64,000 nt of DNA from Cellulomonas terrae (GCF_007990265.1 NZ_BJWH01000002.1:1-64000), one strand, 5' to 3'; positions 18,288 to 27,726 are shown, counted from the stretch's first letter. Program-made: numbers and translations. Notes: generated from the letters alone by a model not told the origin.

Positions 18288-18293
18288 AGGCTA
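18288..18293 (-). promoter_or_regulatory. -10-like box TAGCCT, lipB
   Basis: TAGCCT, 7-base gap to ATG 18280; it overlaps the last bases of the marR-type gene (stop at 18291). Confidence 0.5.
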
Positions 18294-18767
18294 ACCCTGC
18301 GCGGCGGGAGAGTCGTCCGGCTGCGGTTCGCCTGCGACGACGGCGAGCAGCCGGCGCAGCTGCTCGGTCTCCTCGGGAGTCAGCCCGCGCGTCACCATCG
18401 TCTCGGCGAGCTCGCGGTCGGACGCGACGAAGAAGGTGGAGCGGCCAGCATCCGTGATGGTGATCACGTGCCGGCGCCGGTCGTCGTCGTGAGGCGTCCG
18501 GGTGACGTAGCCGCTGCGCTCCATGCGGGCCAGCACGCGGCTCATCGTCTGCTCGGTGACACCGCTGGCGGCTGCCAGCTCGCGCTGGGACATGGGCGCC
18601 CGCAAGAGGTGGGCGAGGACCGCCTGGCTGGCGTGGTTCAGGTCCCACGCGGCGAGGTGGGCGTTCCAGTCGCGCTCGACGCGGCGCGCGGCCGAGGACA
18701 GGAGCCGACCCACCGGCCAGTGTGCCGGGTCGGGGGAGGCGGGATCGAGCCGGCTCTCCTCGTCCAC
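18291..18767 (-). CDS. MarR family transcriptional regulator
   Basis: A 158-residue MarR-type dimeric repressor. The winged helix is clear: MSQRELAAASGVTEQTMSRVL as recognition helix region, then MERSGYVTRTPHDDDRRRHV as the wing with the family's D-x-R-R pattern. GTG 18767 has GGAGG seven bases upstream and is preferred to the TTG at 18806. It is divergent from an MMPL exporter, and the 18-bp palindrome at 18810-18827 lies between them, a classic arrangement in which the regulator represses itself and the exporter until a ligand binds. Confidence 0.9.
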   Translation of the reverse strand: MDEESRLDPASPDPAHWPVGRLLSSAARRVERDWNAHLAAWDLNHASQAVLAHLLRAPMSQRELAAASGVTEQTMSRVLARMERSGYVTRTPHDDDRRRHVITITDAGRSTFFVASDRELAETMVTRGLTPEETEQLRRLLAVVAGEPQPDDSPAAQG

Positions 18768-18809
18768 GCTCCCGCCTCCGTTTGCTGTTTCGACGAACAG
18801 CCCCAATGA

Positions 18810-18827
18810 TACTCAGCATGCTGAGTA
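18810..18827. promoter_or_regulatory. MarR-type operator, perfect 18-bp palindrome over the exporter start
   Basis: TACTCAGCATGCTGAGTA is a perfect inverted repeat between the divergent marR-type and MMPL genes. It contains the ATG at 18818 and abuts a candidate promoter TTGCTG (18782-18787), 17-base spacer, AATGAT (18805-18810). Bound protein would cover the transcription and translation start of the exporter. Confidence 0.72.
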
Positions 18828-21088
18828 ATCGCCGGTCCACCGTTCTCCGCGCCGTGCTCGTCGGCGTCGCCCTGGTCGTGTGGCTCGGAATCGGGTCGGT
18901 CGGCGGGATGGCGCAGGGCAAGCTGTCGCAGGTCCAGACGAACGACGCGTCCGCGTTCCTGCCGTCGTCGGCCGAGTCCACCCGGGCCGCCGAGGAGAGC
19001 AAGGGCTTCGTCGACACCGAGACCCTACCCGCGCTCGTGGTGCTCCAGCCCGCCGACGGGAGCGACGTCACCCCCGACCAGCTGGCCGCCGTGCAGGACT
19101 GGGCGGAGGCGTTCCCCGACGAGGCGCTGCCGCCCGGGAACGACGGGACGTGGTCCGACTACCTCGTCGGCGAGGTGGCGGTCGTGCCGTCCGAGGACGG
19201 CGAGGCCGTGCTGGTCGCCTACTCGCTCGACGGTGCGACGGCCGACGAGCTGCTCGCTGGCGAGGAGGGCGTCACCGAGTCGTTCGTGACGGCGCTGCGG
19301 GAGTCGCTGGAGTCCGAGCTCGGCGCCACCGCCACGTCCGCCGGCGAGCTCGGGCTCCAGGCGTGGGTGACGGGCCCCGCCGGGTTCGTCGCGGACCTCG
19401 TCACCGCGTTCGGGGGGATCGACGGCGTCCTGCTGCTCGTCGCCCTGGGTGCCGTCCTGCTGATCCTCGTGCTCGTCTACCGCTCACCGTTCCTGCCGTT
19501 CGTCGTGATCCTCACGGCGGTCTTCGCGCTCAGCCTGGCCGGCCTGGTCGTCTACAACCTCGCCGCGAACGGGACCCTCGTGCTCAACGGGCAGTCCCAG
19601 GGCATCCTGTCGATCCTCGTGGTCGGTGCGTCGGTGGACTACGCGCTGCTCCTCGTCGCGCGCTACCGGGAGGAGCTCGCGCACGTGGCGCACCCGGCGG
19701 ACGCCATGAAGCGCGCGCTGCGGGCCTGCGTCGAGCCGATCGCCGCCAGCGCGGGCACCGTCATCGCCGGTGTCCTGTGCCTCCTGCTGTCGGACCTCGG
19801 CTCCAACCGCAGCCTCGGCCCGGTCGCCGCGATCGGTATCGCCTCCGCGCTGCTCGGTGCGCTCACGCTGCTGCCCGCGCTGCTGCTCGTCTTCGGCAAG
19901 CGGTCGCGCATCCTGTTCTGGCCGCGCGCGCCCCGGCCGACCCCCGTCGTCGCGCACGCGACCGACCACGCGCACGTCGACACGACCGTCGAGCCCGACC
20001 CCGCCGACGGCACAGGGCTGTGGCCGCGGCTCGCCCGGTTCGTCGGCCGCAGGGCCAGGCCGGTGTGGATCGTCACCGCGCTCGCCCTGGCCGTCGGTGC
20101 GGCCTTCCTGCCCACCCTGAACGCGTCCGGGACCAACCAGGTCGACATCTTCCTGACGGACGTGGACGCGGTCGCCGGTGAGGAGGTGCTCGCCGAGCAC
20201 TTCCCGGCCGGTTCCGTGCAGCCCGCGATCCTCATCGTCGACGAGGCCGACGTCGACGCCGTCACGGCCGCGGCCGAGGGCGTCGACGGAGTCGAGTCCG
20301 TGACGCCGTACACCGGTGCCCCGGCCGGCACAGCCGACGACGCCCCGCCGGTCGTGGTCGACGGACGCGTCCGTCTCGACGTCGCGACCACCGCCTCGGC
20401 CGACACCCAGGCCGCCGTCGAGACCGTCGAGGACCTGCGCACGGCCGTGACCGAGGTGAGCCCGACCGCGGTCGTCGGTGGTGCCGCCGCCGAGACGCTC
20501 GACACCAACCGCGCCAGCGAGCGGGACCTGCGCGTCATCGTCCCGGTCGTGCTCCTCGTCATCGGCGTGATCCTGATGTTCCTCCTGCGGTCGATCGCCG
20601 CTGCCGCGCTCCTGCTCGCCGCCAACGTGCTCTCGTTCGCCGCCGCGCTGGGCGTCTCGGCGATCGTCTTCAACCATGTCCTCGGCTTCGCCGGTGCCGA
20701 CCCCGTCGTCCCGCTGTTCGCGTTCGTGTTCCTCGTCGCCCTCGGGGTCGACTACTCGATCTTCCTCATGACCCGGGTCCGCGAGGAGTCGCTGAAGATC
20801 GGGACGCGCGCGGGGGTGGTCCGCGGGCTGGCCGTGACCGGCGGCGTGATCACCTCCGCGGGCGTGGTGCTCGCCGTCACGTTCGCCGCGCTCGGGGTCA
20901 TCCCGCTGCTGTTCCTCGCGCAGATCGCGTTCATCGTCGCGTTCGGCGTGCTGCTCGACACGCTCGTGGTGCGCAGCCTGCTCGTCCCGGCACTCGTGCA
21001 CGACCTGGGGCGCCGGACGTGGTGGCCCAGCGCCCTGTCCCGGCACCAGGAGCACGGGCTGCACAAGGTCGCACCCGACCTAGAGTGA
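18818..21088 (+). CDS. MMPL/RND family transporter
   Basis: A 756-residue inner-membrane exporter of the MMPL branch of the RND superfamily. It has the duplicated layout: one N-terminal helix, a periplasmic-type domain, five to six helices with GASVDYALLLVARYREEL, then the same again with GVDYSIFLMTRVREES. The Asp-Tyr pairs are the proton-relay motif. Substrates of the family include lipids and small toxic molecules; nothing here shows which. The start is ATG 18818 or, less likely, ATG 18806; neither has a ribosome-binding site, and AATGAT ends 7 bases before 18818. Regulation by the divergent MarR protein is likely. Confidence 0.9.
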   Translation: MLSNRRSTVLRAVLVGVALVVWLGIGSVGGMAQGKLSQVQTNDASAFLPSSAESTRAAEESKGFVDTETLPALVVLQPADGSDVTPDQLAAVQDWAEAFPDEALPPGNDGTWSDYLVGEVAVVPSEDGEAVLVAYSLDGATADELLAGEEGVTESFVTALRESLESELGATATSAGELGLQAWVTGPAGFVADLVTAFGGIDGVLLLVALGAVLLILVLVYRSPFLPFVVILTAVFALSLAGLVVYNLAANGTLVLNGQSQGILSILVVGASVDYALLLVARYREELAHVAHPADAMKRALRACVEPIAASAGTVIAGVLCLLLSDLGSNRSLGPVAAIGIASALLGALTLLPALLLVFGKRSRILFWPRAPRPTPVVAHATDHAHVDTTVEPDPADGTGLWPRLARFVGRRARPVWIVTALALAVGAAFLPTLNASGTNQVDIFLTDVDAVAGEEVLAEHFPAGSVQPAILIVDEADVDAVTAAAEGVDGVESVTPYTGAPAGTADDAPPVVVDGRVRLDVATTASADTQAAVETVEDLRTAVTEVSPTAVVGGAAAETLDTNRASERDLRVIVPVVLLVIGVILMFLLRSIAAAALLLAANVLSFAAALGVSAIVFNHVLGFAGADPVVPLFAFVFLVALGVDYSIFLMTRVREESLKIGTRAGVVRGLAVTGGVITSAGVVLAVTFAALGVIPLLFLAQIAFIVAFGVLLDTLVVRSLLVPALVHDLGRRTWWPSALSRHQEHGLHKVAPDLE
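21081..21086 (+). promoter_or_regulatory. -10-like box TAGAGT, Gfo/Idh gene
   Basis: TAGAGT, 7-base gap to ATG 21094. It overlaps the exporter's last codons, so the downstream gene may have its own start in addition to read-through. Confidence 0.4.
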
Positions 21089-21093
21089 GGCGC

Positions 21094-22119
21094 ATGGAGG
21101 CGCTGCGGGTCGGGCTGGTCGGGTACGGGGGAGCGGGCCGGGGGATCCATGCCCGGTTGCTGCGGGAGGCCGGTCAGCGGGTGACCGTCGTGGTCACCCG
21201 CAGCCGGGCGCAGCAGGTCGAGGCCGACTGGCCGGGCGCGCGAGTCGTCCCCGACGTGGACGCGCTGCTCGCGCACGCCGACGAGCTCGACCTCGTCGTC
21301 ATCGCCAGCCCGACCGGGGAGCACGTCGTGCACGTCCTGGCGTCGCTCGACGCCGGGCTGCACGTGCTCGTCGACAAGCCCCTGGCGACCACCGCCGACG
21401 ACGCGGAGCGGTTGGCGTCGCGCGCCGACGGGCGCCTGACGGTGTTCCAGAACCGCCGCTGGGATCCCGAGCAGCTGACCCTGCTCGGGCTGCTCGCGAG
21501 CGGGGAGCTGGGCACCGTGCACCGGTTCGAGCGGCGGTGGGAGAGGTTCCGGCCCGTGCCGCAGGACCGGTGGAAGGAGAACGACCCGGACTCGGGCGGC
21601 CTCCTGCTCGACCTCGGCGCCCACCTCGTCGACTCCGCGGTCCAGCTGTTCGGGCCCGTCACACAGGTCTACGCGGAGCTGCACGCCCGCACCACGCCCG
21701 CCGTCGACGACGTCTTCCTCGCGCTCGTGCACGCCGGCAACGGCGTCGTCAGCCACCTGCAGGCCGGCGCGGTCGTGGGCGCTCCCGGCCCGCGCACGCG
21801 CGTGCTCGGCGACGGCGGCGCCTACCTCGTGACGAGCTTCGAGGGCGAGCCGACCCCGTTCGCCGCACTGGACGACGCGTACGAGGAGACCCGCCGGCCG
21901 GGCGAGCCCGTGCACGAGGGCTGGCTCGTCCGGGGGGCGGACCGGCAGCCGGTGCCGCAGGCGCGCGGCGGACACGTCGACCTCTATCGCGCGGTCGTGC
22001 GGTGGGTCGTCGACGGGGGGCCGCCGCCGGTCGACCCGGTCGACGCGGCGCGGACCGCTCGGGTCCTCGACGCGGCCCTCGTGTCGGCCGCGGAGCGACG
22101 GGTGGTCGTGCTGCCCTGA
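21094..22119 (+). CDS. Gfo/Idh/MocA family oxidoreductase
   Basis: A 341-residue NAD(P)-dependent oxidoreductase of the Gfo/Idh/MocA family, which acts on sugars, inositols or bile pigments. The Rossmann motif is at the N-terminus (GLVGYGGAGRGIHARLL) and the family EKP-type catalytic motif appears as VDKPLATT near residue 95. The C-terminal half has the expected SGGLLLDLGAHLVDSAVQLFG substrate-domain motif. It starts 5 bases after the exporter stop. Substrate cannot be told from sequence. Confidence 0.88.
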   Translation: MEALRVGLVGYGGAGRGIHARLLREAGQRVTVVVTRSRAQQVEADWPGARVVPDVDALLAHADELDLVVIASPTGEHVVHVLASLDAGLHVLVDKPLATTADDAERLASRADGRLTVFQNRRWDPEQLTLLGLLASGELGTVHRFERRWERFRPVPQDRWKENDPDSGGLLLDLGAHLVDSAVQLFGPVTQVYAELHARTTPAVDDVFLALVHAGNGVVSHLQAGAVVGAPGPRTRVLGDGGAYLVTSFEGEPTPFAALDDAYEETRRPGEPVHEGWLVRGADRQPVPQARGGHVDLYRAVVRWVVDGGPPPVDPVDAARTARVLDAALVSAAERRVVVLP

Positions 22120-22174
22120 CCGGGGCTGTGGACGGCCGACGACGGGCCCGCGCCGACCGGGCTTGGATGTCCCG

Positions 22175-23452
22175 ATGGACAGGTTCGTGGTGCCGACCGA
22201 CGTCGAGACCGCTCTCGTGGACGCAGGCTTCCACCCCGTCGACGTCGCGGGGTCGGGGTGGCTCGCCGTCGCACTGGACGGGTCCGACCGGCGGCTCGAG
22301 CTGCACGTCGTCCCCGCCCTCGCCGACGCCGGGACCTCCGCGCGCGCCGCCCGGCTCCGCGCGGTCCGGCACGAGCACCTGCCGCAGGTCCTCGACGTCG
22401 TCGAGCTGTCGTCCGGCCGGCTGGGGCTGGTCGTCGAGCACGTCGACGGGTCGTCCCTCGCACAGATCCGCTCCGCACGGGCGCCCCTGGCCGACGGCGA
22501 GGCCGCCACGGTGGCGATACCCGTGGCCGGTGCCCTCGACGCGCTGCGTGACGCCGGTCTGTCCCACGGCGCCGTGAGCGCGTCGACGATCGTGGTCCGG
22601 CCCGACGGCCGGCCGGTGCTGACGGACCTGCGCGGAGCCTTGGGCGGCGCGGCCGACGTCGAGGCGGACGTGCGCCACCTGGTCGCCACCGTGCTGGACC
22701 AGATGCCCGGCGCGGACGTGCACCTGGTGTGCGACCAGCCGGAGCGGGGGAGCCTGCGGGAGGCTCTCACCGAGCTGCTGACCGTGCCCGGCCTGGACGC
22801 CCGCCGCGTGGTCGACGCCTGCTACGACGCAGCGGACCCCGAACCGGTCCGGATCCCCGACGCCGGCGCCCGGGCGTCCTCGGCGCTGACGGCCATGGCC
22901 CGTGACGGCGCACTCCTCCGCGTGCAGGGCACGACCCGTCGGCAGGACCGGGAACGTCGCCGTCGGCACGCGGCCCGTGCCGGCGTGGGCCTGGTGACCG
23001 CCGTGCTGGTGCTGGGGGCCGCGTTCGGAGCCTGGCGCCTCCTCGACCGGACCGCTCCGCTCCCCGTGGCCGACGACCCGGTCCAGGCCGCCGTCCAGCT
23101 CAGCCAGGTGCGGGCGCAGATCCTCGGATCGGGAGACGGGTCTCGTCTCGGGACGGTCGACGTCGCCGACGGTCCTGCGTTCGTGGCGGACGCCCGGCTG
23201 CTCGCGGGACTGGACGGCTCCCGCGTCGACGGGCTCACGGTCGACGTGCAGGACGCCTGGCTCGTCGAGGAGGACGGCAGTCGCGGTGACACGACGGACG
23301 TGGCCGTGACGTCCGCGATGTCCGCGCACTCCCGGGTGCCGGCCGACGGTGGAGCCGCGGTCCCGGTCGCGGCCTCCGAGGCGCGGACCGTGGTGCTCGG
23401 CCTGCGGTGGACCGACGACGGCTGGCGGGTCTGGGACGTCGTCGAACCCTGA
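22175..23452 (+). CDS. Membrane-anchored protein-kinase-like pseudokinase
   Basis: A 425-residue protein. Residues 1-200 follow the Ser/Thr kinase fold, but catalytic residues are missing: the VAxK lysine strand reads RLELHVVPA, the HRD loop reads LSHGAVSAST with no Asp, and the DFG position reads TDLRG. A basic juxtamembrane stretch (RRQDRERRRRH) and one membrane helix at about 268-290 lead to an outside domain of about 130 residues ending in a Trp-rich strand (TDDGWRVWDVV). This is the layout of actinobacterial receptor-type kinases with a dead kinase domain. Start ATG 22175 is chosen over the TTG at 22163. A role in cell-envelope signalling is inference. Confidence 0.72.
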   Translation: MDRFVVPTDVETALVDAGFHPVDVAGSGWLAVALDGSDRRLELHVVPALADAGTSARAARLRAVRHEHLPQVLDVVELSSGRLGLVVEHVDGSSLAQIRSARAPLADGEAATVAIPVAGALDALRDAGLSHGAVSASTIVVRPDGRPVLTDLRGALGGAADVEADVRHLVATVLDQMPGADVHLVCDQPERGSLREALTELLTVPGLDARRVVDACYDAADPEPVRIPDAGARASSALTAMARDGALLRVQGTTRRQDRERRRRHAARAGVGLVTAVLVLGAAFGAWRLLDRTAPLPVADDPVQAAVQLSQVRAQILGSGDGSRLGTVDVADGPAFVADARLLAGLDGSRVDGLTVDVQDAWLVEEDGSRGDTTDVAVTSAMSAHSRVPADGGAAVPVAASEARTVVLGLRWTDDGWRVWDVVEP

Positions 23453-23454
23453 CG

Positions 23455-24345
23455 TCAGTCGCGGTGCGCGACCCACTCCGCGGCGCTCTCCAGGTCCGCG
23501 TGGACCGGCGAGAAGCCGCTGGCGTCGAGCGCGGCCGGGATCGCGCGGATCGACCCGAGCACCTCCGACGAGAAGTCGCCGAGCACGAGGCGCAGCGCGA
23601 ACGCGGGCACGGGTACGACGGCGGGCCGGTGCATCGCCCTCGCGAGCGCCGCGACCACCTCGGCGTTGCGCGCCGGGGCGGTCACCAGGTTGACCGGGCC
23701 GTGGACCGGGGCGGTGAGCAGGTGCTCGACGGCTCGGACGTGGTCGAGCAGCGTGATCCACGGCCAGAACTGCCGACCGGACCCGAGCCGTCCCCCGACG
23801 CCCAGCCGGATCAGCGGCAGCAGCGGACCGAGAGCGCCACCACCCTGGCCCAGCACGATGCCGGTCCGCAGGTGGACCACCCGCACGCCGGCGTCCTGCG
23901 CGGGAGCGGTCGCGGCCTCCCAGTGCCGGACGACGTTCGCGAAGAACGTGGTGCCGAGCGGCTCGTGCTCGTCCAGCACGTCCTCGCCGCGGGAGCCGTA
24001 CGCCCCGATCCCCGACGCCTGGAGCAGCACCTGCGGCCCGTCGTCCAGCGCCGCGAGCGTCCGGGAGAGCAGACCGGTCGTGTTCACCCGGGACGCGAGG
24101 ACCTGACGCTTGCGCGCGGTCGTGAGCGGTCGGGAGCCGGGGTTGACCCCCGCGAGGTTGATGACGGCGTCCGCGCCGGCGACGGCACCGGGGTCGAGGC
24201 GCCCGGCGTCGGGGTCCCAGGAGATCTGGTCCGGGCCCTGCGCGGGACCGCGGACCAGCAGGCGGACGTCGTGCCCCCCAGCACGCAGGCGAGGGACGAG
24301 CGTGGACCCGATGAAGCCGTGCGACCCGGCGATGACGACCTGCAT
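23455..24345 (-). CDS. TIGR01777-type NAD-dependent epimerase/dehydratase
   Basis: A 296-residue extended short-chain dehydrogenase-like protein with the N-terminal Rossmann motif AGSHGFIGSTLVPRL and the central ASGIGAYGSRGEDVLDE, matching the TIGR01777/SDR39U1 group. The C-terminal DUF1731-like segment is present (VLGDFSSEVLGSIRAIPAALD). The substrate is unknown. Linkage of this family to lipB and the E2 gene is conserved in actinobacteria. ATG 24345 is set by TAGGGT 7 bases upstream. It is convergent with the pseudokinase gene (2-base gap). Confidence 0.88.
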   Translation of the reverse strand: MQVVIAGSHGFIGSTLVPRLRAGGHDVRLLVRGPAQGPDQISWDPDAGRLDPGAVAGADAVINLAGVNPGSRPLTTARKRQVLASRVNTTGLLSRTLAALDDGPQVLLQASGIGAYGSRGEDVLDEHEPLGTTFFANVVRHWEAATAPAQDAGVRVVHLRTGIVLGQGGGALGPLLPLIRLGVGGRLGSGRQFWPWITLLDHVRAVEHLLTAPVHGPVNLVTAPARNAEVVAALARAMHRPAVVPVPAFALRLVLGDFSSEVLGSIRAIPAALDASGFSPVHADLESAAEWVAHRD

Positions 24346-24352
24346 GGCGCTC

Positions 24353-24358
24353 ACCCTA
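24353..24358 (-). promoter_or_regulatory. -10-like box TAGGGT, epimerase gene
   Basis: TAGGGT, 7-base gap to ATG 24345. Confidence 0.5.
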
Positions 24359-24388
24359 CGGTCGCCCCGCACAACCGGCCCGGTGGGC

Positions 24389-24434
24389 GGACGCACGACG
24401 GCCCGGCCCCTCGCCGGGGAACCGGGCCGTCGTG
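24389..24434 (-). terminator. Terminator between E2 gene and epimerase
   Basis: ACGACGGCCCGG (24396-24407) pairs with CCGGGCCGTCGT (24423-24434), a 12-bp stem about 20 bases after the E2 stop codon on the minus strand. Confidence 0.7.
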
Positions 24435-24453
24435 GTGCGTCAGGTGTTGCGGG

Positions 24454-26310
24454 TCAGAGACCGACCTCGGACTCGAACGCGCCCTCCTCGATGCGGTTCT
24501 TGACCGCGCTGAGGTAGCGCGACGCGTCGGCGCCGTCGACCAGCCGGTGGTCGTACGACAGCGACAGGTAGCACATCGACCGGATGGCGATGACCTCGGC
24601 GCCGTCGGCGTCCTGGATGACGACGGGACGCTTGACGATGGCGCCGGTGCCGAGGATCGCGGACGTGCCGCCCGGGACGATCGGGGTGTCGATGATCGCG
24701 CCGCCGGAGCCCGTGTTGGTCACCGTGAAGGTGGCCCCGCTGAGCTCGTCGGGCGTGACCTTGTTCTGGCGCGTGCGGCCGGCCAGGTCGACGATCTTGC
24801 GCGAGATGCCGGCCAGGTTCAGGTCGCCCGCGTCGCGGATGACCGGGACGAGGAGACCCTTCTCGGTGTCGACCGCGATGCCGACGTTCTCCTGGGCGTG
24901 GTACGTGATCTGGTTGCCCTCGAGCACGCCGTTGATCTTCGGGAACGCCTTGAGCGCCTCGACGGCGGCCAGCACGAAGAACGGCAGGAACGTGAGGTTG
25001 ACGCCCTCGCGTGCCTTGAAGTCCTCCTTGGCCCTGGCGCGCAGCCGGGCGACCCGGGTCACGTCGACCTCGACGACGGTGGTGAGCTGCGCCTGCGAGT
25101 GGAGGGCGTCGACCATCCGCTCGGCGATGATCTGGCGCAGCCGGCTGGCCTTCTCCGTCGTGCCCCGCAGCGGCGAGACGGCCGGGACGGAGGCGGCGGG
25201 CTTGGCGGCCGCGGCCGGCGCCGCTGCAGCGGGCTGGGCCTTGGCGGCCTCGGCGGCAGCCTTCTCGGCCTCAGCCTTGGCCGCGGCGTCGAGGACGTCC
25301 TCCTTGCGGATCCGGCCGCCCACCCCGGTGCCTACGAGGGACGACACGTCGACGCCCTTCTCGGCCGCGAGCTTGCGGACGAGGGGAGTCAGGTACGTGC
25401 CCGAGACCGCGGCGGACGCGGCCGGGGCCGCGGCGGGTGCAGCCGGTGCAGCCACCGCCGGGACCGGTGCGGGCGTCGGGGTCGCGGGGACCGGTGCAGG
25501 CGCGGCCGGGGCTGGCTCCTGCTCGGCCGACGGCTCGGGCGCGCTCGCCGGCTCAGGCTCGGGCGACTTCTCCGGCTCCGGAGCCTTCTCCTCGGCCGGT
25601 GCCGACTCCTGCGGGGCGGCGGCCGCGGGGGCCGATCCCGAGCCGATGACGGCGAGCACCGCACCGACCTCGACGGTCTCGTCCTCCTGGACGAGGATCT
25701 GCTGCAGGGTGCCCGCGAACGGCGACGGGATCTCGGTGTCGACCTTGTCCGTCGAGATCTCCAGCAGCGGCTCATCGACCGCGACCTCGTCGCCGACGGC
25801 CTTGAGCCAGCGCGTGACGGTGCCCTCGGTGACGGACTCGCCCAGGGCGGGGAGCGTCACGTTCTCGCTCGCGCCACCCTGCTCGGAGGCAGCCGCAGCG
25901 GGAGCCGCCGCGGGCTCCTCGTGCTCCTCGACCGGCTGCTGGGCGGGAGCGGCCTCGGCGGCCGGCTCCTCGGCGGGCGCCTGCTCGGCGGCAGGCTCCG
26001 GCGCGGGCTCGGCCTGGGCCTCAGCCTCGGCCGGGGCGGCCTCCGCCGCCGGCTCCTGCGAGGACGAACCCTCGCCGGAGCCGATGACGGCGAGCGTGGC
26101 GCCGACCTCGACGGTCTCGTCCTCCTGGACGAGGATCTGCTCGAGCACGCCGGCGAACGGCGACGGGATCTCGGTGTCGACCTTGTCGGTCGAGATCTCG
26201 AGCAGCGGCTCGTCGACCTCCACCGTGTCGCCCACGTTCTTCAGCCAGCGGGTGACGGTCCCCTCGGTGACGGACTCACCGAGTGCGGGCAGCTGCACGT
26301 TGTCGGACAT
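24454..26310 (-). CDS. sucB: 2-oxo acid dehydrogenase E2 (dihydrolipoyl succinyl/acetyltransferase), two lipoyl domains
   Basis: Core acyltransferase of the 2-oxoglutarate or pyruvate dehydrogenase complex. The 618-residue protein has lipoyl domains at 1-78 and about 148-225, with the modified lysines in [11 protein letters not shown] at 43 and 189. They are joined by Ala/Pro/Glu linkers. A peripheral subunit-binding domain lies near 300-340 ([20 protein letters not shown]). The catalytic domain ends with [16 protein letters not shown], His 588 and Asp 592. Actinobacterial E2 proteins of this type are annotated SucB, but in Mycobacterium the homologue (DlaT) serves pyruvate dehydrogenase, so dual use is likely. 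AAGGAG lies 12 bases before ATG 26310. It follows lpd by 30 bases in the same direction. Confidence 0.95.
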   Translation of the reverse strand: MSDNVQLPALGESVTEGTVTRWLKNVGDTVEVDEPLLEISTDKVDTEIPSPFAGVLEQILVQEDETVEVGATLAVIGSGEGSSSQEPAAEAAPAEAEAQAEPAPEPAAEQAPAEEPAAEAAPAQQPVEEHEEPAAAPAAAASEQGGASENVTLPALGESVTEGTVTRWLKAVGDEVAVDEPLLEISTDKVDTEIPSPFAGTLQQILVQEDETVEVGAVLAVIGSGSAPAAAAPQESAPAEEKAPEPEKSPEPEPASAPEPSAEQEPAPAAPAPVPATPTPAPVPAVAAPAAPAAAPAASAAVSGTYLTPLVRKLAAEKGVDVSSLVGTGVGGRIRKEDVLDAAAKAEAEKAAAEAAKAQPAAAAPAAAAKPAASVPAVSPLRGTTEKASRLRQIIAERMVDALHSQAQLTTVVEVDVTRVARLRARAKEDFKAREGVNLTFLPFFVLAAVEALKAFPKINGVLEGNQITYHAQENVGIAVDTEKGLLVPVIRDAGDLNLAGISRKIVDLAGRTRQNKVTPDELSGATFTVTNTGSGGAIIDTPIVPGGTSAILGTGAIVKRPVVIQDADGAEVIAIRSMCYLSLSYDHRLVDGADASRYLSAVKNRIEEGAFESEVGL

Positions 26311-26340
26311 GACCGCTCGTGTCTCCTTCGAATCGTGAGG

Positions 26341-27726
26341 TCAGTTGTGGGCGTGCAACGGCTTGCCGGCGAGCGCGAGGTGCGCCTCCCCGAGGGCCTC
26401 GTTCTGCGTGGGGTGGGCGTGGACGAGGGAGGCGACGTCCTCGGGGTAGGCCTCCCAGTTCACGATGAGCTGTCCCTCGCCGATGAGCTCGCCGACGCGC
26501 GCGCCGATCATGTGGACGCCGACGACGGGGCCGTCCTTCTGCCGGACGAGCTTGATGAAGCCCTGCGTCCCGAGGATCTGGCTCTTGCCGTTGCCGCCCA
26601 GGTTGTACTCGAGCGTCTCGACGGCGTCGGCCCCGTGGACCTCCTTGGCGCGCGCCTCCGTGAGACCGACCGAGGCGACCTCGGGGTCGGAGTACGTCAC
26701 GCGCGGGATGCCCGACTCGACGATCGCGGCGGGCTTGAGCCCGGCGATCTCCTCGGCGACGAAGATGCCCTGCGCGAACCCGCGGTGCGCGAGCTGCAGG
26801 CCGGGGACGATGTCGCCGACCGCGTAGACGTTGCCCACGCCGGTGTGCAGGCGCTCGTCGGTGATGACGAACCCGCGGTCGAGCGTGATGCCCTGCTCCT
26901 CGAAGCCGACACCGGAGGTCCGGGGCCCGCGGCCCACCGCGACGAGCAGGAGGTCGGCGTCGAACGTCTTGCCGTCCTCGAGCGAGACGTGCACGCCGTT
27001 GTCGTCCTGCGTGACGCCGGAGAACCGGACGCCGACGTTGAAGTTGATGCCGCGCTTGCGGAACGCGCGCTCGAACGCCTTCGACAGCGCTTCGTCCTCG
27101 TTGGGGACCAGGTGGGGGAGCGCCTCGATGATCGTGACGTCCGCGCCGAACGACTTCCAGACGGAGGCGAACTCGGAGCCGATGACGCCGCCGCCGAGGA
27201 TGATCGCCGACTTGGGCACCCAGTCGAGCTGCAGCGCCTGGTCGGACGTGATCACGCGGCCGCCGATCTCCAGACCGGGCAGCGAGCGCGCGTACGAACC
27301 GGTGGCGATGATGACGTGCCCGCCGGTGACGCGCTCGCCGTTGACCTCGACGGTGTCGGGAGCGACGAGCTTGCCGAAGCCCTCGAAGACGGTGATCTTG
27401 CGGGACTTGATGAGTCCCTGCAGGCCCTTGTAGAGGCGGCCGATCACCGTGGACTTGTACTCGTTCACACCGTTCATGTCGATGTGGTCGAGGCTCGTGT
27501 GGACGCCGAAGTGGGCGCCGTCACGGGCGTTGTCCGCCAGCTCGGCGGCGTGCAGCAGGGCCTTGGTCGGGATGCACCCGTAGTGCAGGCAGGTGCCGCC
27601 CACCTTGTCGGCCTCGATGAGGGCGACGGTCTTGCCCAGCTGTGCGGCGCGCAGCGCAGCCGCGTAGCCGCCGCTGCCTCCGCCCAGGACGACGATGTCG
27701 AAAGCGGTGCCGTTCGTGTCGGCCAC
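26341..27726 (-). CDS. lpdA: Dihydrolipoyl dehydrogenase (E3)
   Basis: FAD enzyme that reoxidises the dihydrolipoyl arm of E2 using NAD+. The 461-residue protein has the FAD motif DIVVLGGGSGGYAAALRAA, the redox disulfide GGTCLHYGCIP (Cys 46 and 51), the NAD-site GGGVIGSEFASVW and the C-terminal HAHPTQNEAL with the catalytic His-Glu dyad from the partner subunit. GTG 27726 has AGGAG seven bases upstream, which favours it over the ATG at 27741. It is directly upstream of the E2 gene, with which it probably forms one transcript. Confidence 0.96.
   Translation of the reverse strand: MADTNGTAFDIVVLGGGSGGYAAALRAAQLGKTVALIEADKVGGTCLHYGCIPTKALLHAAELADNARDGAHFGVHTSLDHIDMNGVNEYKSTVIGRLYKGLQGLIKSRKITVFEGFGKLVAPDTVEVNGERVTGGHVIIATGSYARSLPGLEIGGRVITSDQALQLDWVPKSAIILGGGVIGSEFASVWKSFGADVTIIEALPHLVPNEDEALSKAFERAFRKRGINFNVGVRFSGVTQDDNGVHVSLEDGKTFDADLLLVAVGRGPRTSGVGFEEQGITLDRGFVITDERLHTGVGNVYAVGDIVPGLQLAHRGFAQGIFVAEEIAGLKPAAIVESGIPRVTYSDPEVASVGLTEARAKEVHGADAVETLEYNLGGNGKSQILGTQGFIKLVRQKDGPVVGVHMIGARVGELIGEGQLIVNWEAYPEDVASLVHAHPTQNEALGEAHLALAGKPLHAHN

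Noticed and set aside
18768..18806. TTG 18806 as start of the MarR gene
   Set aside because: The added 13 residues are unlike MarR N-termini, and GTG 18767 has GGAGG at proper spacing.
25420..26090. Repetitive Ala/Pro/Glu-coding sequence in the E2 gene as a possible DNA repeat
   Set aside because: It is the expected flexible linker between lipoyl and catalytic domains, and the similar 5' segments are simply the two lipoyl domains.
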